In this document: positions 1 through 4,528 of the stretch, one piece after another
Numbering within the stretch: the first letter of the stretch is position 1
How the letters are laid out: every line of letters begins with the position of its first letter
Source of the DNA: VGJV01 sp964646415
GTDB lineage: Bacteria > Patescibacteriota > Minisyncoccia > UBA6257 > 2-01-FULL-56-20
Length of the DNA stretch: 17,252 bases
Assembly: GCA_964646415.1 (NCBI GenBank)
Contig: CAZYEL010000020.1
Location: 1 to 17,252, forward strand
Direction: 5' to 3'
Notes under the pieces: model-generated
What the model was told of the DNA's origin: nothing
What the model saw: only the letters and a program-made list of their open reading frames with translations
Database searches by the model: none
Translations under genes and position numbers: made by a program

Positions 1-245
1 TCCTTGAAGGCAAGTTTAAATCCGCAATCCTGAAAATATTTATAAAGGTTTTTATACTTGGGAATTAAACCGATGAAAATGTACGCGCGTTCAACCTTAT
101 ATTTTTCGGTGAGCCACACGCGGAACTTTTTATAGTCAAGCTTCCAATTCAACTGATTGCGTAGCGCTTTATCGAGGTTTGCCTCATCAATGTAGGCAAG
201 GTTAACTCGCTTCTTTTCCTCAAACGGCTTTTGCTCGCCAACCAT
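1..245 (-). CDS. NYN/DUF88-domain protein, N-terminal fragment
   Basis: The first 81 codons run off the left edge. The N-terminus reads VNLAYIDEANL (Asp20 and Asn23 in the numbering from this start), then a predicted helix and a strand-like YIFIGLIPKYKNLYKYFQDCG. This is how NYN domains (PIN-like, formerly DUF88/LabA) begin; the first Asp is one of the metal-binding acidic residues in that fold. Known members are predicted RNases. The ATG at 245 was chosen because a promoter-like TACAAT lies exactly 6 nt upstream and there is no Shine-Dalgarno sequence, so the mRNA may be leaderless. The remaining acidic residues are outside the window, so activity cannot be judged. Confidence 0.7.
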   Translation of the reverse strand, partial: MVGEQKPFEEKKRVNLAYIDEANLDKALRNQLNWKLDYKKFRVWLTEKYKVERAYIFIGLIPKYKNLYKYFQDCGFKLAFK

Positions 246-251
246 TTGAAC

Positions 252-279
252 ATTGTATCGCAAAAATCACTAGAAACAA
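252..279 (-). promoter_or_regulatory. Promoter of NYN gene, predicted leaderless
   Basis: On the minus strand TTGTTT (274-279), a 16-nt spacer and TACAAT (252-257) precede the ATG at 245 by 6 nt. Transcription would begin at or next to the start codon. Confidence 0.5.
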
Positions 280-311
280 CCGCTTCACGGGGCAAGCCCC
301 CATAAAAGGAA

Positions 312-334
312 GGCGGCAGCTTCTCCAAGCCGCC
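312..334 (-). terminator. Probable terminator after the 338-646 gene
   Basis: GGCGGC (312-317) pairs with GCCGCC (329-334). On the minus strand it is followed by a short T-rich stretch (TTCCTTTT) and it begins 3 nt past the stop codon of the upstream gene. Confidence 0.45.
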
Positions 335-337
335 GCT

Positions 338-646
338 TCATGAGACTATCTCACACGATTCGAACTCCGCACGGAGTTTCTCTATCACCACTTCCCGCTG
401 GTGGGTGTAGAAGAAAAAGATTTGAGACTCGGTAGTATCGCAGATTTTAACCTTGAGCCCCACATCCGCATGCCATACTTTAATTCCTCTCACTGCCCGA
501 CCCGCTCCGGTAATGGGCCCTCCCCCGATACGTTCCACCTCGGCCCATAGCCCTATCCGATGGAGAAACGGCTTCGCGTATTCGATGGTCGTGTGTTGCC
601 GAGCATTCCCTATAAGCTTCGGCCCCAAGTGATTAACGTGTGCCAC
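338..646 (-). CDS. Small conserved-looking protein, possibly DUF2103-like
   Basis: A 102-aa protein starting at GTG. An AAAGGAG Shine-Dalgarno at 652-658, 5 nt before the GTG, fixes the start. The sequence has a HTTIEYAKPFL helix, a glycine-rich IGGGPITGAGRAVRGIKV segment and alternating strands (VGLKVKICDTT, SQIFFFYTH), and looks like a compact alpha/beta domain. The pattern of an early His-Thr-Thr, a Gly-rich loop and a Q-I-F-x-Y-T strand reminds me of DUF2103, described as a predicted metal-binding protein, but I cannot confirm this. It has no membrane segment or signal peptide. It follows tRNA-Leu on the same strand with about 97 nt between and may be read from the same transcript. Confidence 0.7.
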   Translation of the reverse strand: MAHVNHLGPKLIGNARQHTTIEYAKPFLHRIGLWAEVERIGGGPITGAGRAVRGIKVWHADVGLKVKICDTTESQIFFFYTHQREVVIEKLRAEFESCEIVS

Positions 647-651
647 AACAA

Positions 652-658
652 CTCCTTT
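652..658 (-). promoter_or_regulatory. Shine-Dalgarno that sets a GTG start
   Basis: AAAGGAG, 5 nt upstream of GTG 646-644. It is one of only three strong Shine-Dalgarno sites in the window (others at 8154-8159 and about 17064-17069). Confidence 0.7.
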
Positions 659-742
659 CGTTAATGTTTGTTGTGCAACCCCTTCCTCGTTTTAAGGAAC
701 CCTCGGGAGGGAGTATAGGGAAAGATGCAGATACTTTTCAAG

Positions 743-826
743 TGGGCGAGGTGGGAGTCGAACCCACACGGCCTTTCGGCCACACGATCTTAAGTCGTGT
801 GCGGCTGCCAGTTACGCCACTCGCCC
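743..826 (-). tRNA. tRNA-Leu(TAA)
   Basis: A cloverleaf of 84 nt. Acceptor GGGCGAG pairs with CTCGCCC, the anticodon loop is CTTAAGA (TAA), a long variable arm with a GGCC-GAAA-GGCC hairpin marks a class II tRNA, and the T-arm is GTGGG-TTCGACT-CCCAC. CCA is not encoded. It lies 21 nt downstream of the Nudix stop codon on the same strand. Confidence 0.95.
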
Positions 827-847
827 GATGCTACCAATGTATGATTT

Positions 848-1306
848 TTAGCGTTTCCTCGCAAGATACGCCTCAAATGCAGCCTTGAGGTTCTCGATAA
901 GTGGATACTTCATATATTCCTCCGGCAGAATCCACTCAAACGCATCGTGGTCTTTGCTCAACTTTATTTCCCCCTCCCCCGCCTCGCATTCGAAGAACAC
1001 TCCCACGACTTGCCACTTCTCGCCCTTCACAACCGGGCGCCACTCATTCACAAAAAACGGCTTCCCGATTTCTACGTCGAGTCCTGTTTCTTCTTTTATC
1101 TCCCGCCGCAAACTTTCATCAAACCGCTCGCCGGGCGTGAGCCGCCCGCCCACCACGTCGAACTTCGCCGCGTTCGTCCCCTCTTCGTACTTATTTGACT
1201 CGCGGACAACCAAAACCTCTTTCCCGCCTGCCCCGTTGCCGCTCTGCGGCTTTACGAGGCCACGGACGATGAATGCTTTGGTTGCGATAAAAAGCCTGGG
1301 TTCCAT
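848..1306 (-). CDS. Nudix hydrolase
   Basis: A 152-aa protein with a complete Nudix box at residues 54-76: G-x5-E-x7-R-E-I-K-E-E-T-G-L, so the magnesium-binding REUxEE core is intact. The family hydrolyses nucleoside diphosphates linked to another group; the substrate cannot be told from the box. The ATG at 1306 (MEPRLFIATKAF) is preferred over a longer reading frame because anything upstream would translate tRNA-Cys. That ATG lies only 5 nt after the tRNA-Cys 3' end and has no Shine-Dalgarno, so tRNA processing would leave a nearly leaderless mRNA. Residues 20-29 (PQSGNGAGG) form a Gly/Ser loop coded by a small palindrome (GCCGC-TCT-GCGGC) that shares 13 nt (1236-1248) with infB (3203-3215). 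Confidence 0.9.
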   Translation of the reverse strand: MEPRLFIATKAFIVRGLVKPQSGNGAGGKEVLVVRESNKYEEGTNAAKFDVVGGRLTPGERFDESLRREIKEETGLDVEIGKPFFVNEWRPVVKGEKWQVVGVFFECEAGEGEIKLSKDHDAFEWILPEEYMKYPLIENLKAAFEAYLARKR

Positions 1307-1311
1307 ATTCG

Positions 1312-1383
1312 AGGCCCGAGGGAGAATCGAACTCCCGTATAGTTCTTTTGCAGAGAACTGCCTTACCACTTGGCTATCGGGCC
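1312..1383 (-). tRNA. tRNA-Cys(GCA)
   Basis: A 72-nt cloverleaf. Acceptor GGCCCGA pairs with TCGGGCC, D-arm GCC-AAGTGGTAA-GGC, anticodon arm GTTCT-CTGCAAA-AGAAC (GCA), T-arm GGGAG-TTCGATT-CTCCC, discriminator T, no encoded CCA. Its first 10 nt contain the last codons and stop of the upstream GIY-YIG gene, and its first 23 nt recur exactly at 1986-2008. Confidence 0.95.
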
Positions 1384-1622
1384 ATATTAAACTTTCTTTT
1401 CAATAACTCCTTCTGTTGTCCTGTTTCAAGAAACCGCTCTCTCCTTACTGCCTCACCCCTCGAAGAATATACCTCATAGTCAAGAAGTTGCCATGGCCTA
1501 TAAAACTTCGTCGAACGAACCTTGCCTGCGTTATGCAATTGAAATCGATTCTCTACATTCTCGGTGGAACCGACATATAAGTCCCCATTCATAAGACTCC
1601 GGAGAAAATAGACAAAGTGCAT
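1374..1622 (-). CDS. GIY-YIG endonuclease, copy 1 (3' end inside tRNA-Cys)
   Basis: An 82-aa single-domain GIY-YIG nuclease. Expected catalytic residues are present: Tyr5 (VYFLRS), Tyr16 (YVGST), Arg26, His30 and Glu62 (AVRRERFLE). The Lys-rich tail ends KRKFNMAR. The last two codons (GCC CGA) and the TAG stop are bases 2-10 of tRNA-Cys, so 5' maturation of the tRNA by RNase P would cut the mRNA before its stop codon. It is about 60% identical by hand alignment to copy 2, and the repeat period (tRNA 5' half to tRNA 5' half) is 312-313 bp. Small stand-alone GIY-YIG proteins are common in candidate-phyla genomes and their substrates are mostly unknown. A homing-type role at tRNA-Cys is inference from the layout. 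Confidence 0.85.
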   Translation of the reverse strand: MHFVYFLRSLMNGDLYVGSTENVENRFQLHNAGKVRSTKFYRPWQLLDYEVYSSRGEAVRRERFLETGQQKELLKRKFNMAR

Positions 1623-1632
1623 TGTTGTTTTG

Positions 1633-1660
1633 TCCCCCTTCGGGGGATCTCCCGTAGGGA
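1633..1660. repeat. Double-hairpin repeat, copy 1 (between tRNA fragment and GIY-YIG 1)
   Basis: On the plus strand a 15-nt hairpin TCCCCC-TTC-GGGGGA (1633-1647), then TC, then an 11-nt hairpin TCCC-GTA-GGGA (1650-1660). It has the same 15+2+11 geometry as 1955-1982, 3268-3295 and 4130-4157, with different but paired stem bases. Confidence 0.7.
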
Positions 1661-1670
1661 GACAGACCCT

Positions 1671-1695
1671 TGCCTTACCACTTGGCTACGCGGCC
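1671..1695 (-). pseudogene. tRNA 5'-half fragment B
   Basis: 25 nt that match the 5' end and complete D-arm of tRNA-Cys except for three adjacent acceptor bases (positions 5-7: GCG instead of CGA). No matching 3' half follows; the sequence goes straight into a hairpin linker. The TAG stop of GIY-YIG copy 2 lies in it, as for copy 1. The altered acceptor could mean it came from a different tRNA with the same D-arm, for example tRNA-Gln. Confidence 0.75.
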
Positions 1696-2054
1696 AAACC
1701 AAAACGTCTTTTCAGTATCTCCTTTTGTTGATGATTTTTCAAGAACACCTCGCGGCGCACCGCCTCACTCCTTGTCTCATGCCTTTCGTGCCCTAACAAC
1801 TTCCAAGGACGGTATGCCCTCGTAGACTTTACTTTTCCAGCATTGTGGAGAGATACTCTCTTTTCGAGATTTGCAGTTGAACCGATGTACAAATCCTTAT
1901 TCGCAAAGCTTAACAAAAAATAAACGTAATACCTCGAGAAAAACCGAAGAACTGTCTCGCTGCGCGAGATCTGGCGTAGCCATGACCTTACCACTTGGCT
2001 ATCGGGCCAGACAAACTGCTTCTTGAGTATCCCTTTTTGCCGATGTTTTTTCAA
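1686..2054 (-). CDS. GIY-YIG endonuclease, copy 2 (start uncertain, fused to remains of copy 3)
   Basis: The nuclease domain runs from about 1937 to 1686 (YYVYFLLSF, DLYIGST, Arg/His of KRVSLHNAGK, Glu of AVRREVFLK, tail ILKRRFGLAA) and keeps the family catalytic residues. No ATG, GTG or TTG lies directly before it. The open frame continues upstream through a linker, through tRNA fragment A (coding WPDSQVV) and into the tail of a third, truncated copy (LKKHRQKGILKKQF). Relative to copies 1 and 2, one base is missing just before tRNA fragment A, which joins the frames. Possible starts are GTG 1994 inside the tRNA fragment or TTG 2054. It may be a working gene with an odd start or a decaying one. 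Confidence 0.6.
   Translation of the reverse strand: MKKHRQKGILKKQFVWPDSQVVRSWLRQISRSETVLRFFSRYYVYFLLSFANKDLYIGSTANLEKRVSLHNAGKVKSTRAYRPWKLLGHERHETRSEAVRREVFLKNHQQKEILKRRFGLAA
1955..1982. repeat. Double-hairpin repeat, copy 2
   Basis: Plus strand TCTCGC-TGC-GCGAGA (1955-1969), TC, TGGC-GTA-GCCA (1972-1982). It has the same geometry and second loop as copy 1, but most stem bases are changed on both sides together. It sits at the same place in unit 2 as copy 1 does in unit 1. Confidence 0.7.
1986..2008 (-). pseudogene. tRNA-Cys 5'-half fragment A
   Basis: 23 nt identical to positions 1-23 of the intact tRNA-Cys (1361-1383), then unrelated sequence. It follows the C-terminal remains of a third GIY-YIG gene, just as the intact tRNA follows copy 1. 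Confidence 0.8.
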
Positions 2055-2064
2055 GCGGCTCCAT
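2009..2064 (-). pseudogene. Remnant of a third GIY-YIG gene (C-terminal tail)
   Basis: It codes RLKKHRQKGILKKQFV, which aligns with the tails of copy 2 (FLKNHQQKEILKRRFG) and copy 1 (FLETGQQKELLKRKFN). The copy is cut off on its 5' side by a 34-nt palindrome at 2065-2098. One base is missing at its end, so it reads through the tRNA fragment instead of stopping at its TAG. Confidence 0.65.
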
Positions 2065-2098
2065 CTTATTCCAATGTTCTTGAGAACATTGGAATAAG
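2065..2098. repeat. 34-nt perfect inverted repeat
   Basis: 16-nt arms (CTTATTCCAATGTTCT and its exact complement) around a TG centre. There is no T-run on either side, so it is not a standard intrinsic terminator. It sits between rbfA and the remnant GIY-YIG copy and marks the outer edge of the tRNA-Cys array. Confidence 0.8.
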
Positions 2099-2120
2099 GA
2101 AATACGCGCTATCCTCATAC

Positions 2121-2459
2121 TTATCCTTTATTCTCATCCTCAAGTAACCGCTTCTCCACCACCGCAGCGTTTTCTATGCCGTGGTCGATTTCAAAACGGA
2201 TTTGCGGCATCGGCTTAATATTCAACTTCCTCCCAAGCCGGAACTGCAACTCCCGCTGCGCGTTCCCAAGTATTTTCTGAACATCCGCTTCTCGCTCCGG
2301 AGGGAGCACGCTCACCTCCACTCGCGCGAAGTCGAGCTTCTTCGTGACCGCCACTTCGCTTATCGTCACAAGCGCACCGGGAAACTCCAAATTCCGCACG
2401 AGCATCGCGCTTAGTTCCACCTGAATTAAACTTGCCACACGGTCGGGACGATGATTCAT
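2121..2459 (-). CDS. rbfA: Ribosome-binding factor A
   Basis: A 112-aa protein matching RbfA over its whole length: N-terminal RVASLIQVELSAML helix, VTISEVAVTKKLDFARVEVSVLP strands, helix KILGNAQRELQFRLGRKLNIKPMPQIRFEID. RbfA is a KH-type RNA-binding protein needed for 30S subunit maturation and 16S 5'-end processing. The length is normal for the family. It follows infB on the same strand with an 88-nt gap, the common bacterial infB-rbfA order. No Shine-Dalgarno is visible before ATG 2459. The 2460-2547 spacer is AT-rich with short repeats (GCATTATT twice, ATTCGCGAAT) and no recognised gene. Confidence 0.95.
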   Translation of the reverse strand: MNHRPDRVASLIQVELSAMLVRNLEFPGALVTISEVAVTKKLDFARVEVSVLPPEREADVQKILGNAQRELQFRLGRKLNIKPMPQIRFEIDHGIENAAVVEKRLLEDENKG

Positions 2460-2547
2460 AGAGTAATCGCTGATATCGCGAATATCGGCAAATAACGCAA
2501 ATCCATTCGCATTATTGAATCCAGATTAGCATTATTCGCGAATGCTC

Positions 2548-4185
2548 CTATCGTTTCTCCCGCAGCACCAGCCTGTCGCCTTTCATAATCTCCACGGGCG
2601 CATCCACAAGCACTCCCGCTTCTTTCCCTTTCTCCGCCTGCGCCGCGTCCGCTTTCTTATCGCGGAGATTCAACACCTTCCCACTCGCCACGATTTTGTT
2701 CGCGCCGTTCTCCGTCCGCACCACTTCGCAAAGTCCCTTACTCCGAAAAATGCCCTCCGTCACTTTCCCGCCCACGAGCTGTTCGCTCAACTTCGCCTTG
2801 TTGAAAATAGCGAGTACTTCAAGGACGCCCAAAATCATGGGCTTCCCCGCGCTCCGGACGAACTCCTCCACCGCCTTGAGCAAGTCATAGACAATGGCGG
2901 AGGTCACGACGCGCACATGCTGCGCGTCGGCGAGATTCGCCGCGCTTTTCTCCACTTTCACTTTAAACCCCACAATCGCCGCGTTCGTCGCAATCGCTTC
3001 CTTGATGTCCCCGTCAGTGACGTCCCCCACCGATTCATTCACCACCTCCACCGTCATCTCCTTCGCGTCAATGCCGCGGATCACGACCGCAAGCGCTTCG
3101 AGCGAGCCCGCATCCCCCGCCTTGAGCATCACGCGGAGTACGTGCTCATCTTTGTTGGAATCCATCTCTCTCCCCGCGCGCGCAAGGCGCGGCGCGGCGG
3201 CTTTGCCGCTCTGCGCAAACTGCTCCACTCCTGTCCGGAACTCCTCGCCCACGAGCGGAACCCCTTCTCCGCCCGAGGCGGATCCGCCTTTGGTGGAAAA
3301 CCCGATGATGCGCGCCGGCGCCGAGGGCTCAAGCGCCACAGCAGTTTTCCCCAAAAAGTCCTCGAGGATTTTCACCTTGCCCGCCGCCGAGGATGTCACA
3401 ATCATATCGCCCCGCCGGAGTGTCCCGTTTTTCACGATAACCGTCGCTTCGAGCCCCCGCTGTTTGTCTTTCCGCACCTCAAGCACGAAGCCGGACGCGG
3501 AGAGCGTTGGGTCATACGAAAGTTCTTCCACTTCCGCCGTAAGAAGAATTAAATCAAGGAGGTCATTCACCCCCTCGCCTGTCTTTGCGGAAACCCCGTG
3601 CCAGCTTACCTGCCCGCCGTACCCCTCAAGCAGCACTCCCGCCTCGGCGAGTTCGCTTTTTATCTTCTCGATATTCGCGCTCGGCTTGTCCACCTTCGTA
3701 ATCGCCACCACAAACGGCGTTTCCGACTTCTGCAAAATCCCGATTACCTCCTTTGTCTGCGGCTTCACACCTTCGTCCCCCGCCACCACGAGGATTGCCA
3801 AGTCCGCAATCGCCGCCCCGCGCGAGCGCATGGCAATAAACGCCTCGTGTCCGGGCGTGTCAATAAAGGTAATTCTGCGGCCTGTGGCGGCAAAATTACC
3901 TTTCGCGGAAGATCGCGGACTTGACGCGGACTCACGCGGAAGTGTTTCGGCGTCATTCTGCGTCCGTTCTGCGTCCGTCGGCGTATGAGTAATCTCATAA
4001 GCGCCTACCGCCTGCGTGATACCGCCTGCCTCGCGCTCGGCGACGTTCGCTTTGCGGATGTAATCCAAAAGCGTGGTCTTCCCGTGGTCCACGTGCCCCA
4101 TCACCACCACGACCGGCGGCCGCGGCTTTTCCGCCCGAGGCGGATCCGCCTTTGGCGGAAAGTTTTTGTTCTCGCTATTTGCCAT
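2548..4185 (-). CDS. infB: Translation initiation factor IF-2 (short form)
   Basis: A 545-aa GTPase that places initiator tRNA on the 30S subunit. G motifs: G1 GHVDHGKT 30-37, G2 GGIT 54-57, G3 DTPGH 109-113, G4 TKVD 163-166, G5 SAK 199-201; then domain II (SGFVLEVRKDKQRGLEATVIVKNG), domain III and the C-terminal tRNA-binding domain. It lacks the long N-terminal extension of most IF-2 proteins. G4 has Thr in place of the usual Asn. Three stretches look inserted: residues 9-19 (FPPKADPPRAE, repeat DNA 4130-4157), about 66-103 between G2 and G3 (11-nt-periodic DNA), and about 313-323 (TKGGSASGGEG, repeat DNA 3268-3295) in the loop before VPLVGEEF. All are in frame. ATG 4185 has no clear Shine-Dalgarno. 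Confidence 0.97.
   Translation of the reverse strand: MANSENKNFPPKADPPRAEKPRPPVVVVMGHVDHGKTTLLDYIRKANVAEREAGGITQAVGAYEITHTPTDAERTQNDAETLPRESASSPRSSAKGNFAATGRRITFIDTPGHEAFIAMRSRGAAIADLAILVVAGDEGVKPQTKEVIGILQKSETPFVVAITKVDKPSANIEKIKSELAEAGVLLEGYGGQVSWHGVSAKTGEGVNDLLDLILLTAEVEELSYDPTLSASGFVLEVRKDKQRGLEATVIVKNGTLRRGDMIVTSSAAGKVKILEDFLGKTAVALEPSAPARIIGFSTKGGSASGGEGVPLVGEEFRTGVEQFAQSGKAAAPRLARAGREMDSNKDEHVLRVMLKAGDAGSLEALAVVIRGIDAKEMTVEVVNESVGDVTDGDIKEAIATNAAIVGFKVKVEKSAANLADAQHVRVVTSAIVYDLLKAVEEFVRSAGKPMILGVLEVLAIFNKAKLSEQLVGGKVTEGIFRSKGLCEVVRTENGANKIVASGKVLNLRDKKADAAQAEKGKEAGVLVDAPVEIMKGDRLVLREKR
3268..3295. repeat. Double-hairpin repeat, copy 3, inside infB
   Basis: Plus strand TCCGCC-CGA-GGCGGA (3268-3282), TC, CGCC-TTT-GGTG (3285-3295, one G-T pair). 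It is nearly identical to copy 4, but read in another frame, giving KGGSASGGEG in a loop of IF-2. Confidence 0.75.
3902..3985. repeat. 11-nt-periodic repeat tract inside infB
   Basis: On the minus strand GGACGCAGAA occurs twice 11 nt apart, with a third degenerate copy, followed by four TCCGCG units spaced 10-13 nt. The tract codes the low-complexity stretch between the G2 and G3 motifs of IF-2, where the family normally has only a short turn. Confidence 0.6.
4130..4157. repeat. Double-hairpin repeat, copy 4, inside infB
   Basis: Plus strand TCCGCC-CGA-GGCGGA (4130-4144), TC, CGCC-TTT-GGCG (4147-4157), within a wider near-palindrome 4128-4161 centred on GGATCC. It codes FPPKADPPRAE at the IF-2 N-terminus. 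Confidence 0.75.
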
Positions 4186-4208
4186 ATGCCATTTGCTATG
4201 TGCTATAC

Positions 4209-4237
4209 ACCTTACGCTAAAACATTGATAAACTCAA
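4209..4237 (-). promoter_or_regulatory. Possible infB promoter
   Basis: Minus strand TTGAGT (4232-4237), a 17-nt spacer, TAAGGT (4209-4214). It overlaps the tRNA-Ser promoter on the other strand, so the two could compete. The -10 match is weak. Confidence 0.3.
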
Positions 4238-4253
4238 TCTATTTATATATTCT
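4225..4253 (+). promoter_or_regulatory. tRNA-Ser promoter
   Basis: TTGATA (4225-4230), a 17-nt spacer, TATTCT (4248-4253), 13 nt before the tRNA 5' end. Confidence 0.55.
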
Positions 4254-4266
4254 TCTCATGTAAGAA

Positions 4267-4352
4267 GGAGGGGTCGGATAACGGTCATTCCAGCAGTTTG
4301 CTAAACTGCGGCCTCATAAGGGGCCTTGTGGGTTCGATTCCCACCCCCTCCG
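4267..4352 (+). tRNA. tRNA-Ser(GCT)
   Basis: An 86-nt class II tRNA. Acceptor GGAGGGG pairs with CCCCTCC, anticodon arm GCAGT-TTGCTAA-ACTGC (GCT), long variable arm, T-arm GTGGG-TTCGATT-CCCAC, discriminator G, no encoded CCA. Confidence 0.95.
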
Positions 4353-4494
4353 CCTTCGGTCGCCGAAGCTCCGGCAAGACAAAGTCCGCCAGAAGGTTCG
4401 CGAAGGCGAGCTTCGCTAATATGTTGAAGGTTCCGCTTCGCCGAAGTTCCACATCCGCGGAACGGAGGCGGGCTTCGCTTCATCAGAATCCCAC
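4353..4494. repeat. Palindrome-rich spacer after tRNA-Ser
   Basis: No gene is supported here. The stretch holds several small inverted repeats built on CTTCG/CGAAG: CTTCGG-TCG-CCGAAG, GCGAAG-GCGAG-CTTCGC, and GTTCCGC ... GCGGAAC enclosing CTTCGCCGAAG. Confidence 0.5.
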
Positions 4495-4528
4495 AAATCA
4501 AGAAGCCCCCGAAGGGGCTTCTTGATTT
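4495..4528. terminator. Bidirectional terminator between tRNA-Ser and the AIPR gene
   Basis: 15-nt perfect arms (AAATCAAGAAGCCCC and complement) around a CGAA loop, ending in ATTT on both strands. It overlaps the stop codon of the AIPR gene. Confidence 0.8.

Noticed and set aside
640..888. Plus-strand frame crossing tRNA-Leu
   Set aside because: The readable part (GEVGVEPTRPFGHT...) is the usual antisense translation of a tRNA gene.
1307..1369. Longer Nudix start (21 extra residues)
   Set aside because: The extension would be translated from tRNA-Cys; the family domain begins at MEPRLF.
1633..2008. CRISPR-like array
   Set aside because: The repeats are tRNA halves and hairpins spaced by nuclease genes, with a period of about 312 bp; no short direct repeat/spacer pattern.
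2542..3988. Long plus-strand reading frames opposite infB (336 and 364 codons)
   Set aside because: They lie antisense to a certain IF-2 gene, are rich in Ser/Arg/His from GC-rich shadow frames, and have no recognisable domain or start signal.
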